Assembly: GCA_048498515.1 (NCBI GenBank)
Contig: JBEHXV010000002.1
Location: forward strand, 1 to 64,000
Source of the DNA: UBA4416 sp048498515
GTDB lineage: Bacteria > Bacteroidota > Bacteroidia > B-17B0 > Aurantibacillaceae
Direction: 5' to 3'
Length of the DNA stretch: 64,000 nt
The notes under the pieces were generated by a model. The model did not search any database. It was given only the letters and a program-made list of their open reading frames with translations, and was not told the DNA's origin. The position numbers and the translations under genes are program-made. Shown here one piece after another: positions 1 to 9,549 of the stretch (its first letter is position 1; every line of letters starts with the position of its first letter).

Positions 1-1146
1 TCAAGCTACAGTGTGAGCATGACGGATGCCAATGGTTGTGCACAGCAGAAAGTGATTAATGTAGTAGTAACTCCTTCGCTCAGCATCAGTGCTACGCCTA
101 CTACTGTGTGCGACGGAAACCCGGCCTACCTTACGCCATCAATTGACAGCCCTGGTAATGGTGGCCCGTATACTTTTACCTGGAGCGACGGTACTGTAAA
201 TAATGCCGTGCCTAATAGTACGCTTACAGTAACAGGTAACTATTCAGTTGCCCAGGTTGTTAATTATACAGTTACCATTGATGACGGATGTACTGCTCCT
301 ACAGCAACGGCAGTGTTCACGGTTAATGTCAATAAACTTCCTTCTGTTTCATTTACAGCTACACCTCCGGGCTGCGCGCCATTAAATGTAACATTAACAG
401 GTTATTCTGAGCCTAACAATATTTATACCTGGTCGGATAACAATCACCATGACATGAGCAGCAGCACAAACAATACTTACAGTTACGTGATTCCTGATTC
501 GGGAAAATATACCATTACACTGGTGGTAACAGACCCTGCAACAGGCTGTGTTAATTCAAAAACAAAATACGATTACATTGAAGTATACGCGCAACCGGTG
601 GCCTCTTTTTATGCTACACCGCCTTCGGCAAGTATTCTTGATCCAACGATTTACTTTACTAATACGTCAACAGGCGCAGTGAGCTATGATTGGAACTTTG
701 GCGATCCTTCTTCGGGTGCTGCATTCAACAATTCTCTCCTGGTTAATCCAAGTCACTACTACGACCATACAGGCGAGTACTATGTGCATTTGTTTGCTAC
801 ATCCAGCAACGGCTGCAGGGCCGAAGCCTTCCAAATTGTAGAGATCACCCCTGATTTTGCCTTGTACATTCCTAATACCTTTACCCCGGATGGAAATAAT
901 GTGAACGACATCTTCCAGCCTGCCGGTGTGGGTATTAACGAAGAGAACTACAAGCTGGAGATCTTTGACCGTTGGGGTGAATCAATCTTCTCGAGCGACA
1001 GCTTCCGTAAAGGATGGGACGGCTCTGTAAAAGGTGGAAAACAGGCCCCTCAGGGAGTGTACGTGTATAAAATGATGGTTTATGACCTGCAGGGAGGCAA
1101 ACACCCATATGTAGGCCATGTAACCGTTATTAGAAAAGATAATTAA
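1..1146 (+). CDS. T9SS type B (CHU_C) PKD-domain adhesin, C-terminal part
   Basis: The frame is open from the first base, so the N-terminus lies outside the window; the first possible start, GTG at 13, is internal. The visible 382 residues are Ser/Thr/Gly-rich immunoglobulin-like and PKD-type repeats, including a WNFGDPSSG motif typical of PKD domains. They are followed by a C-terminal domain beginning near LYIPNTFTPDGN and containing FDRWGESIF and GWDGSVKGG. This last pattern is the gliding-motility-associated C-terminal (CHU_C, type B) sorting domain that directs proteins through the type IX secretion system to the cell surface. The inferred role is a secreted or surface-attached adhesin; the ligand cannot be told. 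A strong hairpin terminator follows directly, so this gene ends its transcription unit. Confidence 0.9.
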   Translation, partial: SSYSVSMTDANGCAQQKVINVVVTPSLSISATPTTVCDGNPAYLTPSIDSPGNGGPYTFTWSDGTVNNAVPNSTLTVTGNYSVAQVVNYTVTIDDGCTAPTATAVFTVNVNKLPSVSFTATPPGCAPLNVTLTGYSEPNNIYTWSDNNHHDMSSSTNNTYSYVIPDSGKYTITLVVTDPATGCVNSKTKYDYIEVYAQPVASFYATPPSASILDPTIYFTNTSTGAVSYDWNFGDPSSGAAFNNSLLVNPSHYYDHTGEYYVHLFATSSNGCRAEAFQIVEITPDFALYIPNTFTPDGNNVNDIFQPAGVGINEENYKLEIFDRWGESIFSSDSFRKGWDGSVKGGKQAPQGVYVYKMMVYDLQGGKHPYVGHVTVIRKDN

Positions 1147-1167
1147 TAAAAAACACAGAGTTTTAAG

Positions 1168-1203
1168 AAACAGCCGCTAATTATCGCGGCTGTTTTTGTT
1201 TTA
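1168..1203 (+). terminator. Rho-independent terminator
   Basis: Stem CAGCCGC (1171-1177) pairs with GCGGCTG (1186-1192), extended by AAA/TTT, with an 8-nt loop and a following T-rich tract. It sits about 25 nt after the stop of the adhesin gene and before lepA. Confidence 0.85.
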
Positions 1204-1237
1204 TGCAATCAAATGCTGAAAATTGAGCCTAATAACC

Positions 1238-1245
1238 TATCTTTG
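1238..1245 (+). promoter_or_regulatory. Putative -7 element for lepA
   Basis: TATCTTTG matches the Bacteroidota -7 consensus TAnnTTTG and lies 21 nt before the lepA ATG, downstream of the terminator. I see no -33 TTG at the usual distance, so the call rests on the -7 box and position only. Confidence 0.4.
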
Positions 1246-1266
1246 CAACCTTATTTTAAAGATTAA

Positions 1267-3057
1267 ATGAAGAACATACGTAATTTTTGCATTATCGCCC
1301 ATATCGATCACGGTAAATCTACTTTAGCCGACAGGTTATTGGAGCATACTAAAACCATTACCAGCCGTGAAATGGAAGCGCAAGTGTTGGATGATATGGA
1401 CCTGGAAAAAGAGCGTGGTATTACCATTAAAAGCCATGCTATACAAATGGATTATACCTACAAAGGCGAAAAATTTGTACTCAATTTAATTGATACTCCC
1501 GGCCACGTTGATTTTAGCTACGAAGTGTCGCGTTCTATTGCCGCCTGCGAAGGCGCGTTATTAATTGTAGATGCGGCACAAGGGATACAGGCACAAACTA
1601 TTTCGAACTTATATTTAGCCCTGGAACATGATTTAACCATCATACCTATCCTTAATAAAATGGACCTGCCAAGTGCCGAGCCCGAAATGGTTACCGACCA
1701 GATTGTTGACCTGATTGGTTGTGAACGTACCGATGTTATTCCGGCAAGTGGTAAAACAGGAATGGGGATCGAAGAAATTCTGGCAGCAATTATTGAGCGT
1801 GTAAAACCCCCTGTTGGTGATACGCAGGCACCATTGCAGGCCTTGATCTTTGATAGTGTTTTTAATAGTTTCAGGGGAATAATTGCCTATTATAAAATAT
1901 TAAACGGAACCATTAAAAAAGGAGATAAAGTAAAGTTTTTCAATACGGGCTCTGTTTATAATGCCGATGAAATTGGCGTCTTAAAACTAAAACCCGAACC
2001 CCGAAACACCATGAGTACGGGCGATGTAGGCTATATTATTTCAGGTATTAAAGAAGCAAAAGAGGTAAAAGTGGGCGATACGATCACTCATTTTGATAAA
2101 CCCTGTGCAGAAGCAATACACGGTTTTGAAGAAGTAAAACCAATGGTATTTGCAGGCATTTACCCGGTTGATACGGAAGATTTTGAAGAACTGCGCTACA
2201 GCATGGAAAAGCTGCAACTGAATGATGCATCCTTAACCTGGGAGCCCGAATCATCGCTGGCCTTAGGCTTTGGGTTCAGGTGCGGGTTTTTAGGAATGCT
2301 GCACATGGAAATTGTTCAGGAGCGTTTGGAGAGGGAATTTAACATGACGGTGATTACCACCGTTCCTAACGTTTCGTACATTGCCTACCAGACAAACGGG
2401 GATGTGGTGACGGTAAATAACCCGAGCGATTTGCCCGATCCGGGCCGTATTGAGCGGATAGAAGAGCCTTATATTAAAGCCAACATCATTACAAAATCCG
2501 ATTTCATAGGACCGGTGATGAGCCTGTGTATTGAAAAGAGGGGCTCCATTGTAACCCAAAATTATTTAACAGCCGACAGGGTTGAGCTGGTTTTTGAAAT
2601 GCCTTTGGGCGAGGTGGTATTCGATTTCTTCGACCGTTTAAAATCCATCTCAAAAGGCTATGCCTCGTTTGATTATCATCCTATTGGCATGAAGGATTCC
2701 GACCTGGTGAAACTCGATATCCTTTTGAAAGGAGAACCGGTTGATGCTTTGTCGTGCCTCATCCACAGAAGCAACTCCTATAATTTTGGTAAAAAGATCT
2801 GTGAAAAATTAAAAGAACTCATTCCGAAACAACAATTCGAAATCCCTATCCAGGCAGCTATTGGCGCAAAAATCATTTCACGCGAAACCATTAGCGCCAT
2901 ACGAAAAGATGTGACCGCCAAATGTTATGGAGGTGATATTAGCCGTAAGCGTAAGTTACTGGAAAAACAAAAAGAAGGAAAGAAGCGTATGAAATCGGTT
3001 GGTAATGTGGAGATTCCGCAAAGCGCCTTTATGGCCGTATTGAAACTGAACGATTAA
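1267..3057 (+). CDS. lepA: Elongation factor 4 (LepA) GTPase
   Basis: The 596-residue product has the usual length and order for EF4/LepA, a ribosome-associated translational GTPase thought to help ribosomes under stress or during biogenesis. GTP-binding motifs are intact: P-loop AHIDHGKST at residues 11-19, the G2 region ERGITIK near 49-55, DTPGH at 76-80 and NKMD at 130-133. The C-terminal region contains the LepA-specific GGDISRKRKLLEKQKEGK segment and the protein ends with PQSAFMAVLKLND. The ATG start is supported by the immediate onset of the conserved N-terminus and a -7 box 21 nt upstream. It appears monocistronic, isolated from the preceding gene by a terminator. The call is secure. 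Confidence 0.98.
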   Translation: MKNIRNFCIIAHIDHGKSTLADRLLEHTKTITSREMEAQVLDDMDLEKERGITIKSHAIQMDYTYKGEKFVLNLIDTPGHVDFSYEVSRSIAACEGALLIVDAAQGIQAQTISNLYLALEHDLTIIPILNKMDLPSAEPEMVTDQIVDLIGCERTDVIPASGKTGMGIEEILAAIIERVKPPVGDTQAPLQALIFDSVFNSFRGIIAYYKILNGTIKKGDKVKFFNTGSVYNADEIGVLKLKPEPRNTMSTGDVGYIISGIKEAKEVKVGDTITHFDKPCAEAIHGFEEVKPMVFAGIYPVDTEDFEELRYSMEKLQLNDASLTWEPESSLALGFGFRCGFLGMLHMEIVQERLEREFNMTVITTVPNVSYIAYQTNGDVVTVNNPSDLPDPGRIERIEEPYIKANIITKSDFIGPVMSLCIEKRGSIVTQNYLTADRVELVFEMPLGEVVFDFFDRLKSISKGYASFDYHPIGMKDSDLVKLDILLKGEPVDALSCLIHRSNSYNFGKKICEKLKELIPKQQFEIPIQAAIGAKIISRETISAIRKDVTAKCYGGDISRKRKLLEKQKEGKKRMKSVGNVEIPQSAFMAVLKLND

Positions 3058-3100
3058 GGAGCATATTTTTAGCGGACAGTTGGCCTTAGGTAATTAAGAC

Positions 3101-3772
3101 ATGGAAATTCTTAGGCAAGACCACTATAACGTTATACACCTTACTGATGGAAAATCCATTGGCGAAGCCGTTAAGCTATTAAATGATAAAAAAGCAGACG
3201 GTATAAACTTCAACTTTACTAAAAATTTTCCCGAAGATCTTCAGGATATAAAAACGGCATCAGGCCTTAAGTATGTTCAAATAAATGATTATACCCGGCA
3301 CTTTGATTATTCGGCAATTAATGGTCTCACACAGTTGGAGCACATCTCAATCTATACGTCCGACAAAAAGGAAATACCCTTCAACCTGTTTCCAAATCTA
3401 AAAAGCGTGGCTGTTTTTTGGCGACCTAAAGCCAATAGCTTATTTGACTGTGTGAATTTGGAAAAACTTTTTCTTGGTAAATATACTGATGCCGATCTCA
3501 CTAAACTTTCCGGATTGATTAACCTGAAATACCTAAGGTTAAATACAGGAGCTGTTAAATCTTTAAAAGGCATTGAGAGCATTAAACATCTTGAAACTCT
3601 TCTGTTGACGCAAAACACAAAATTAGAAGACCTGTCGGGTATTGAATGTTTAGCTAATTTGACACACCTTAGGATCGAAAACTGTAAAAACATTAAGAAC
3701 ATGCATCTTTTAAAAGAGCTGAGCAGCATCAAAACCTTAGAGTTACTGGGCACTACACCCAGGTTAAACTAA
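3101..3772 (+). CDS. Leucine-rich-repeat protein, probably cytoplasmic
   Basis: The 223-residue product has no signal peptide or membrane segment. From about residue 80 on it shows successive LRR units of roughly 21-23 residues, for example LTKLSGLINLKYLRLNTGAV, then IESIKHLETLLLTQN, then IECLANLTHLRIENC, resembling the SDS22/internalin class. The first 70 residues are not obviously repetitive. LRR solenoids bind proteins, so a protein-interaction role is likely, but no partner is suggested by the neighbours. It lies 43 nt after lepA and could be read from the same promoter. A pair of palindromic repeats follows it. Confidence 0.75.
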   Translation: MEILRQDHYNVIHLTDGKSIGEAVKLLNDKKADGINFNFTKNFPEDLQDIKTASGLKYVQINDYTRHFDYSAINGLTQLEHISIYTSDKKEIPFNLFPNLKSVAVFWRPKANSLFDCVNLEKLFLGKYTDADLTKLSGLINLKYLRLNTGAVKSLKGIESIKHLETLLLTQNTKLEDLSGIECLANLTHLRIENCKNIKNMHLLKELSSIKTLELLGTTPRLN

Positions 3773-3810
3773 GCATCCAACTGTACCAAACAGGGGACTT
3801 TAAGTATAGC

Positions 3811-3875
3811 GACCCCGAAGGGGTCAAATGTGAATAGTTTTTGCAACATCGTATAAATGCGACCCTGAAGGGGTC
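3811..3875. repeat. Pair of GACCCC-type palindromic repeats
   Basis: GACCCCGAAGGGGTC at 3811-3825 and GACCCTGAAGGGGTC at 3861-3875 are near-perfect 15-bp palindromes spaced 50 nt apart. The first copy with its flank AAATGTGAATAG recurs at 58916-58941 with one base changed. They lie between convergent genes, where such REP-like elements often accumulate. Confidence 0.8.
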
Positions 3876-3902
3876 GAATGTTTAATTTATGCAAATTCAT
3901 TA

Positions 3903-5474
3903 TTAATTTAAATCTTCTCTATCCTTATGCGAAGCCAGCCACAGGAACAAGGCATTAAAAAAAATGAAGAAAGACACGCCCGATTGAGTTTCCAGGGTAT
4001 CTTCGGTTATGAAAGAAAGCAGGATAATGATAAAGAAAGGCCAGTACAGGTATTGCAGGCGGTTTCGTAAAACAATAGCGGGATAAAGCAAATAAAAAAC
4101 AAAGAACGCCAGGCCCACCAAACCAAAAGCAACACATATGGCAAGGTATTGATTGTGGCACCTTAAGCGCCAAACCTTATCAAGCTTGGAGTTTATCTGC
4201 TCGTATTTTTTATTGAACGAATCCTGGATGTCGCCGGTACCAACGCCAAACAGGGGATGGTCGTGAACAATGTAGCTTGCCACTTTCCAAAATTCAAGCC
4301 TCATGGTGAGTGTGTGACCCGACGGATTTTCGCCTCGTTTGTATTTTGTATATTCCCAAACCAGCTCTCTCCAACGGCTAATTAAACCGCTTTGTTTGGT
4401 GTACCGGTAATTGGTAATGCCCTTCTCAACATTCTCAATATCTGCAGGGCTTAGTTGTGTTAATCCGAAGGAATCTTTAGTAAGGCCTTTGCTTGCCATG
4501 TAACGCAGCAAGGTATAATACAGGTTATTGCCTTTCTTATCAGCACTCTCCAGTTCAACTTTACTGTAACGCGGCCACTCTCTCTGCAATTCATTCTGAT
4601 TAATATTTACAGTAACCAGGTTGCCGTTCTCAGCCAGGTTATACATGGTATCGTGCAGGTAATAGCCGCCATTTATGTTTTTTAAGAGAATGGTGTTGGC
4701 TGTGCTGGCGGGATCCTTATCAAACATATGAAGATCGGACAAAGCATTTTTTATAACAATGCCTGTGCCGGCTAAAAGAAGCGCTACAATAATAAACGAT
4801 ACACTTTTTGAAAATGTTTTAAAGCTATACAGTATAAACAAAAAGCTGCCTACCACCACCAGGCATAAGAATCCCGTGGCCATTTCGAGCTTGTACATAA
4901 AAAATAAGAGCCACAACACAATAAGCCAACACAGGAGTTTAATGAGGAATTTTTGTTGTTTAATACTGCCATAAACCAACACGATAATGGCAAAGGCAAT
5001 GAACAGCGAGAAGCGGATATGCGACATGAATACCGAGGCCTGACGCTCATCGACAATAACTTTTTTGGTGTAACCCAAAAACACCACAAAACAGCAGATG
5101 GAGCTGGTGAGTACGCTTAGTAAAAAAACATCGAGCAATAAGTCATATTCCTTTTTGCTTAATGGTTTGGTGGAGAATAAAATAAAGGGCAGTGTAAGTA
5201 AGGGCAGCTTGTTTCGCAGGTCGTCAAGCCCTTTCGGAATGTTATCGGTGTAAAGCATGCCAAAAACATGCAGCAGGAACAAGGAGGCAAGCACCCAAAA
5301 GATCTTATTGGAACGCAACTGAAGCCATTTTTCGGCATAATTTTTTTCAAGCAGCCAGTTAGCGCCCAGTACAATTTGAGGAATACTGGTTGGCACGGTG
5401 CCAAACAACATGCCGGCCGCTAAACCAATAATGCCAAATAAAAAAATATAACGGTGCCAGACTGCAGGTAGCAT
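3903..5474 (-). CDS. O-antigen ligase-like (Wzy_C) polytopic membrane protein
   Basis: The 523-residue protein has many hydrophobic segments (roughly ten) and one large soluble loop between about residues 240 and 405, the layout of the WaaL/Wzy_C family. Enzymes of this family join or polymerise lipid-linked glycans at the periplasmic face of the inner membrane. The family motif region is visible: GVGTGD at 410-415 followed by HNQYL with His440, matching the conserved Gly-rich plus His pattern of O-antigen ligases. It could be an O-antigen ligase, a Wzy polymerase or a protein glycosylation ligase; sequence alone does not separate these. No other polysaccharide genes are adjacent, so it is an isolated surface-glycan gene. 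Confidence 0.8.
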   Translation of the reverse strand: MLPAVWHRYIFLFGIIGLAAGMLFGTVPTSIPQIVLGANWLLEKNYAEKWLQLRSNKIFWVLASLFLLHVFGMLYTDNIPKGLDDLRNKLPLLTLPFILFSTKPLSKKEYDLLLDVFLLSVLTSSICCFVVFLGYTKKVIVDERQASVFMSHIRFSLFIAFAIIVLVYGSIKQQKFLIKLLCWLIVLWLLFFMYKLEMATGFLCLVVVGSFLFILYSFKTFSKSVSFIIVALLLAGTGIVIKNALSDLHMFDKDPASTANTILLKNINGGYYLHDTMYNLAENGNLVTVNINQNELQREWPRYSKVELESADKKGNNLYYTLLRYMASKGLTKDSFGLTQLSPADIENVEKGITNYRYTKQSGLISRWRELVWEYTKYKRGENPSGHTLTMRLEFWKVASYIVHDHPLFGVGTGDIQDSFNKKYEQINSKLDKVWRLRCHNQYLAICVAFGLVGLAFFVFYLLYPAIVLRNRLQYLYWPFFIIILLSFITEDTLETQSGVSFFIFFNALFLWLASHKDREDLN

Positions 5475-5592
5475 AAATTGTTTAGTTCTTATAAATTAAC
5501 GCAAAAGCCGCCATAATATTGCTGTTTTCGGCCTAATATTTTTAATCTAAAACACACTTAATAAGTAATAAACTCAGTAACTTTTCCCTTTA

Positions 5593-5625
5593 TTGATAGT
5601 ATTTTTTCAAATATTTGTATATTTG
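5593..5625 (+). promoter_or_regulatory. Putative promoter for the PKD/T9SS gene
   Basis: TTG at 5593-5595 and TATATTTG at 5618-5625 are separated by 22 nt, fitting the Bacteroidota consensus TTG-N(17-23)-TAnnTTTG. The implied leader is about 90 nt and contains a 24-codon ORF. Confidence 0.5.
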
Positions 5626-5645
5626 AATAGGTAATAAAATCAAAA

Positions 5646-5720
5646 ATGAACTTGTTCCAGCTGAAAACAATTCCCAACTTTGACCCATCATATAACTATA
5701 AACCGACTTTAAAACAATAA
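5646..5720 (+). CDS. Possible 24-residue leader peptide ORF
   Basis: An ATG at 5646 opens a 24-codon frame that ends with TAA at 5718-5720, three bases before the ATG of the next gene and in the transcribed leader predicted for it. Such spacing would allow translational coupling. The peptide has no recognised features and an ORF of this size can arise by chance, so this is a weak call. Confidence 0.25.
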   Translation: MNLFQLKTIPNFDPSYNYKPTLKQ

Positions 5721-5723
5721 ATT

Positions 5724-7142
5724 ATGAAAACAACAATGACTCAAAAATTGATGGGATTGGCACTCAGCCTGCTGTCCCTGACATCGTTCGGCCAGTGTGC
5801 TCAAATCACAGGGCTTAACGTTACTTACGGAGCCAATGGTACCGCCACCATTATCCCAAACATGACGGGTACTACAAACCCGATGTTAACTACTTTTTAC
5901 TGGCAAACCTCAGCGGGTGTGAGCCAAACAGGTTGGGGCTCAAACGGAACATTCCAATTCCCATCTAATGGCTATTACTGGGTTTGTGTGCAGTACAACG
6001 ACTCTTCATCTTTTTGTACCGATTCTTTTTGCGATTCGGTAAACATTACAAACATGTCGCCAACAGCCTGTAGCGCCAGCTTCTCAATCTATACCGACTC
6101 AAGCTGTGTAACACATTTTGTAAATACATCTTCCGGTTCAAACTTAAGCTATCAATGGAACATTAACGGAAACACCTATAATACAACCAATGCTGCTGTA
6201 AGCTTGCCAAACGGAAATTACGGCGTGTATTTATCTACTTTTTCATCTGGTGCTTTTTGCGATTCGGCTTACCAAAGCGTATACGTGAACTGCGGTGGCG
6301 GTAACCCAAGCGGTGGTTGTAACGCGGCATTCAGCTATTATCCCGATTCAACATCATGCAATATTCATTTCGCTAACCTTTCAACCGGTTCAAACCTGAC
6401 TTACGAATGGAGAGACATGAGCGGCTTCTCATTATTAAGCACTCAGCAAAACCCTACGCTGAACCTGACTACAGGTGGTCATTTCATTGCCCTGTACACT
6501 TATTCAGGCGGTCAGTTTTGCGATTCAGCTACTGCTTATATCAATGTAACATGTGGTGGTAATCCATGCCAGGCAAACGCATCCTTCTCCCTTTTTGCCG
6601 ATTCTACAAATACAGGAAACTATTTTGCCTATAACACCTCTTCAGGATCGGGAAGCATTACTTATGCCTGGAATTTTGGTGATGGCACTACCTCAACCCA
6701 GCAATATCCTTTCCACCAATATGCAACACCGGGCCATTATGTTATTTGCTTAACCATTTCTGTTACTAATGGTACTGCTACCTGCACCGATACGTATTGC
6801 GATTCATCAAGCGTACACCGCATGTCATCGGGCTTTTTAATGAACCAGATCCAGGTGATCCCACAATCGGTTACCTCTGTAAAAGACCAAAACATTATCA
6901 AAGGTTTAAAAACATTCCCTAATCCTATGGCCGATGAATTAACCATTGAAATGGAGTTAAGCTCTGCAAACCACACCATCAGCTATCAGTTAATGGATGC
7001 CTTAGGAAAAATAATTGTGAAAGACAATATGAGCGACTCTAAAGCCGTTATTAATACAAGTGCTTTAGATAAAGGATTTTACTTTTTACGAATGACGGAT
7101 GAAAAAGGCGAAACGCTGAAAACAACCAAATTGGTGAAGTAA
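5724..7142 (+). CDS. Secreted PKD-repeat protein with T9SS type A sorting domain
   Basis: The 472-residue product starts with a signal peptide (about residues 1-23, ending near SFGQCA). It has about three related modules of roughly 80 residues, each opening with a Cys and an (A)xFS(I/Y/L)(Y/F)xDS pattern and each having a FxNxSxGSxLxYxW core. The third carries a clear PKD motif, YAWNFGDGTT. The C-terminal 80 residues form a type A T9SS sorting domain: FPNPMADELTIEM, a central LMDALGK, and a final GFYFLRMTDEKG stretch ending TTKLVK. It should be exported by Sec, pass the outer membrane by T9SS and be surface-anchored or released. The binding target is unknown. It has its own promoter and terminator. 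Confidence 0.9.
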   Translation: MKTTMTQKLMGLALSLLSLTSFGQCAQITGLNVTYGANGTATIIPNMTGTTNPMLTTFYWQTSAGVSQTGWGSNGTFQFPSNGYYWVCVQYNDSSSFCTDSFCDSVNITNMSPTACSASFSIYTDSSCVTHFVNTSSGSNLSYQWNINGNTYNTTNAAVSLPNGNYGVYLSTFSSGAFCDSAYQSVYVNCGGGNPSGGCNAAFSYYPDSTSCNIHFANLSTGSNLTYEWRDMSGFSLLSTQQNPTLNLTTGGHFIALYTYSGGQFCDSATAYINVTCGGNPCQANASFSLFADSTNTGNYFAYNTSSGSGSITYAWNFGDGTTSTQQYPFHQYATPGHYVICLTISVTNGTATCTDTYCDSSSVHRMSSGFLMNQIQVIPQSVTSVKDQNIIKGLKTFPNPMADELTIEMELSSANHTISYQLMDALGKIIVKDNMSDSKAVINTSALDKGFYFLRMTDEKGETLKTTKLVK

Positions 7143-7170
7143 AAAACAAGTAAGTTTGTTTAGTTAGAAA

Positions 7171-7207
7171 AAGCCCCGTCACAGTCAACTGTGACGGGGC
7201 TTTTTTG
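7171..7207 (+). terminator. Strong rho-independent terminator
   Basis: A perfect 15-bp stem at 7171-7185 and 7188-7202 with a 2-nt spacer (AAGCCCCGTCACAGT and its complement) is followed by a T6 tract. A short A run on the left side may let it act also for the convergent gene at 7314-8759. Confidence 0.9.
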
Positions 7208-7313
7208 TTTTTTCATAAGCGTGTAAAATTAAGGAACTGGTCAGTTCGAATATTTTGTTTGTCTCTTACAAAAAATGTATCGAAAAGTGGCTTATTATGT
7301 TTTGGAGCCCTGC

Positions 7314-8759
7314 TTAAATCTTAGCCTGAAGCCATAAGGAATAATTAATGATGCTTTGGTATTCCTTATCGGTTGGGTACTTTTTAAGAAAATCCTGTAT
7401 ATTCTTCCGGATGCTTCGCCAGGTAATGCTCTCCGATTGAAGATAGGCGCGCAATAATTTCAAAAGCGATAGTTCTATTTTCAACGCATCGTGGTTGGCA
7501 ATGTCATCAAGAGTTTTGTAAATAAGCGTCATTAATTTTTCGGCCTGTTCTATCTCACCGCTCTCTATTTTATTGCACAACTCAAACACCGATATCTTGA
7601 GCTTAAAGGCATCGTCGTAATTTTTAAACGCGTCGGACACATATAACTGTACAATGTATTTGTTGGCGGTTTTATATTTTTGACTGTCGAAATGCGTTGT
7701 GGCTAAATTGAGCAACACAAAGCCCATATTGCCCGGGTTGCTTTTTATAACCGGCTGTTTCCTTGCTTCCTCAAGCGTTTCAATGGCCTTTTCAAGGTTT
7801 GTTTTCCCGTAATTGTTAACCAGGATATTGTAATAATAAAACAGGTATTTTTCATACAGTATTTTATCGTGCTCCAATAAGGTATGCTGAAGCTGTGAGG
7901 CAAAATCAAGCGCCTGGTGGTGTTTGTGCAGTACATAGGAAGCATTGCACAAATAAACATACAGCTGGATCTTAATATCATGTGTGTTTTTATTAAAAAC
8001 ATGATCGCGGGTAAACTCCTCGTTCGATTTCAGCAGGTATTTTTCGAGCGATGCATAATCCTGGGTTAGCAGCAAAAGGCGGCAAATATTTTGGAACACC
8101 TTTAAACGAAGGGTGGAGCTGTTTTTTACATACGATAGCTTTTGGGTCTTCTGCAAGGTATCCCTGATCCAGGTTTTAAACGAGTCGTTAATAACAAGGT
8201 TTTGAGTTGTTTTTAATTTATGTGAGAGTAACGAAAAATTATTTTCAAGGTCCTGCAGCAAGGCCAGCCGTTTCGAATTTTCTTCCCGTTTTTTAATGAG
8301 CCCCTCGGGCGATTCCTTCATATTATGAAGCGATAACTGGATAAACAATTCGTACACAATTTCAAGAGTAGAATAATCCTCGTGCTGAATGGCTTTTTTT
8401 TCACTTAACTTTAAGTAATGCTGTGCCAGCTGAAACTGCTCTTTTTTAAAAAATATTTTGGAAAGAATAACTAAATGAAGCGCTTCAATTTCCTTTTCGT
8501 CCCGGTTTAAATTAGATAAAACAACCCCAATGTCATCGCTTATTTTGTTTTTGAGCCTGTAATATCTGCTATCCGCTTTTTCATTTTGGTATACCGCTTT
8601 AAAATGCTGACTGTCAGTGTTATCAGGAAACAGTTTGATGTTGTTGAAGAGTTCAACATCTTTTCGTTCTTCAAAATTATGGGTGCGTTTGGTATAAAGT
8701 TTGTAACTTTTTATTTCCTCTTTTTCCAAAGATTTAATAATATTCTGCAACACATCCAT
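7314..8759 (-). CDS. Unknown helical-repeat (TPR-like) protein
   Basis: I do not recognise a named family. The 481-residue product is rich in Lys, Glu, Leu and Tyr, lacks a signal peptide and membrane segments, and appears to be almost all alpha-helix. From about residue 90 it has helix pairs reminiscent of degenerate TPR units, such as FFKKEQFQLAQHYLKLSEKK and AKEKY-like patterns further on. A cytoplasmic scaffold or regulatory role is plausible but not shown. A TAGTTTTG -7-like box lies on the minus strand at 8791-8798, about 30 nt before the ATG. It is divergent from the T9SS gene at 8851 with a 91-nt shared AT-rich promoter region. Confidence 0.75.
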   Translation of the reverse strand: MDVLQNIIKSLEKEEIKSYKLYTKRTHNFEERKDVELFNNIKLFPDNTDSQHFKAVYQNEKADSRYYRLKNKISDDIGVVLSNLNRDEKEIEALHLVILSKIFFKKEQFQLAQHYLKLSEKKAIQHEDYSTLEIVYELFIQLSLHNMKESPEGLIKKREENSKRLALLQDLENNFSLLSHKLKTTQNLVINDSFKTWIRDTLQKTQKLSYVKNSSTLRLKVFQNICRLLLLTQDYASLEKYLLKSNEEFTRDHVFNKNTHDIKIQLYVYLCNASYVLHKHHQALDFASQLQHTLLEHDKILYEKYLFYYYNILVNNYGKTNLEKAIETLEEARKQPVIKSNPGNMGFVLLNLATTHFDSQKYKTANKYIVQLYVSDAFKNYDDAFKLKISVFELCNKIESGEIEQAEKLMTLIYKTLDDIANHDALKIELSLLKLLRAYLQSESITWRSIRKNIQDFLKKYPTDKEYQSIINYSLWLQAKI

Positions 8760-8850
8760 AATTTGATTATGTAATAAAAAAACGAATTTACAAAACTATT
8801 TCCAAAATAATAAGTAAATTAGTGAAAGAAATACATAATAGTTTTTTACC

Positions 8851-9540
8851 ATGAAAAACGTATTGACCCTTATTATTTGCTTAAGCTCCCTGTTTTCCTT
8901 TTCACAGGTAAAAATGGGAATGCACAGCTCATACAGCATAACACCTATAGCTGCTACAAATCCTGCTACAGGTGTGCCATATGGTACATTGCTGACCGTA
9001 AAATGTTTTGTACAAAACAAAGGCAATGTAAGCTATACAGGAAGCATTGCTATTTACAGGCGGATTGATACGGTAGGAACCACAGGTTTGGTAATGCTTT
9101 ACGATAGTGTCAGTGTCAGTAATTTTATGCCCAACGATACGGTTTCTGTGATGGTGGTTGACACCATTAAGCCGTCGTTTTACAAGCAAAATGGCAACGG
9201 AAACACCATTGTTGTGTGGCCTTATGTGTCGGGTGGTCAAACCCTGGATAGCCTGAGCACGGTACCGGTATACGTTACAGGCGGCGTTGGCATAAAAGAA
9301 TTGGAGGAAGGATCGCTTTCGGTTTTCCCTAACCCAACAAGCCGTACGCTCACCATTAAACCCAAACCCGGTGTGCAGTACGAAACAATCAGCATTTACG
9401 ATGTGCAGGCCAGAAAAGTATCTGAACTCAAATTCACCGAAGAAATAGATATCAGCCACCTGGCACCAGGAACTTACTGGATAAACGTATCAACCAGGAA
9501 TGGCAGCAGGTTTAAGACGAAATTCGTGAAAACGGAGTAG
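8851..9540 (+). CDS. Small secreted protein with T9SS type A sorting domain
   Basis: The 229-residue product has a signal peptide (about 1-19, ending SLFSFSQ) and a beta-rich N-terminal part of about 125 residues with CARDB-like features: TVKCFVQNKGNVSYTG, then a pattern of beta strands. A type A T9SS sorting domain follows from about residue 150: LSVFPNPTSRTLTIK, ISIYDVQARKV, and LAPGTYWINVSTRNGSRFK near the end. It should be exported through T9SS. Function beyond export and display is not evident. It is a single-gene unit, divergent from the helical unknown upstream and followed by an inverted repeat. Confidence 0.85.
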   Translation: MKNVLTLIICLSSLFSFSQVKMGMHSSYSITPIAATNPATGVPYGTLLTVKCFVQNKGNVSYTGSIAIYRRIDTVGTTGLVMLYDSVSVSNFMPNDTVSVMVVDTIKPSFYKQNGNGNTIVVWPYVSGGQTLDSLSTVPVYVTGGVGIKELEEGSLSVFPNPTSRTLTIKPKPGVQYETISIYDVQARKVSELKFTEEIDISHLAPGTYWINVSTRNGSRFKTKFVKTE

Positions 9541-9549
9541 TGTTAAACG

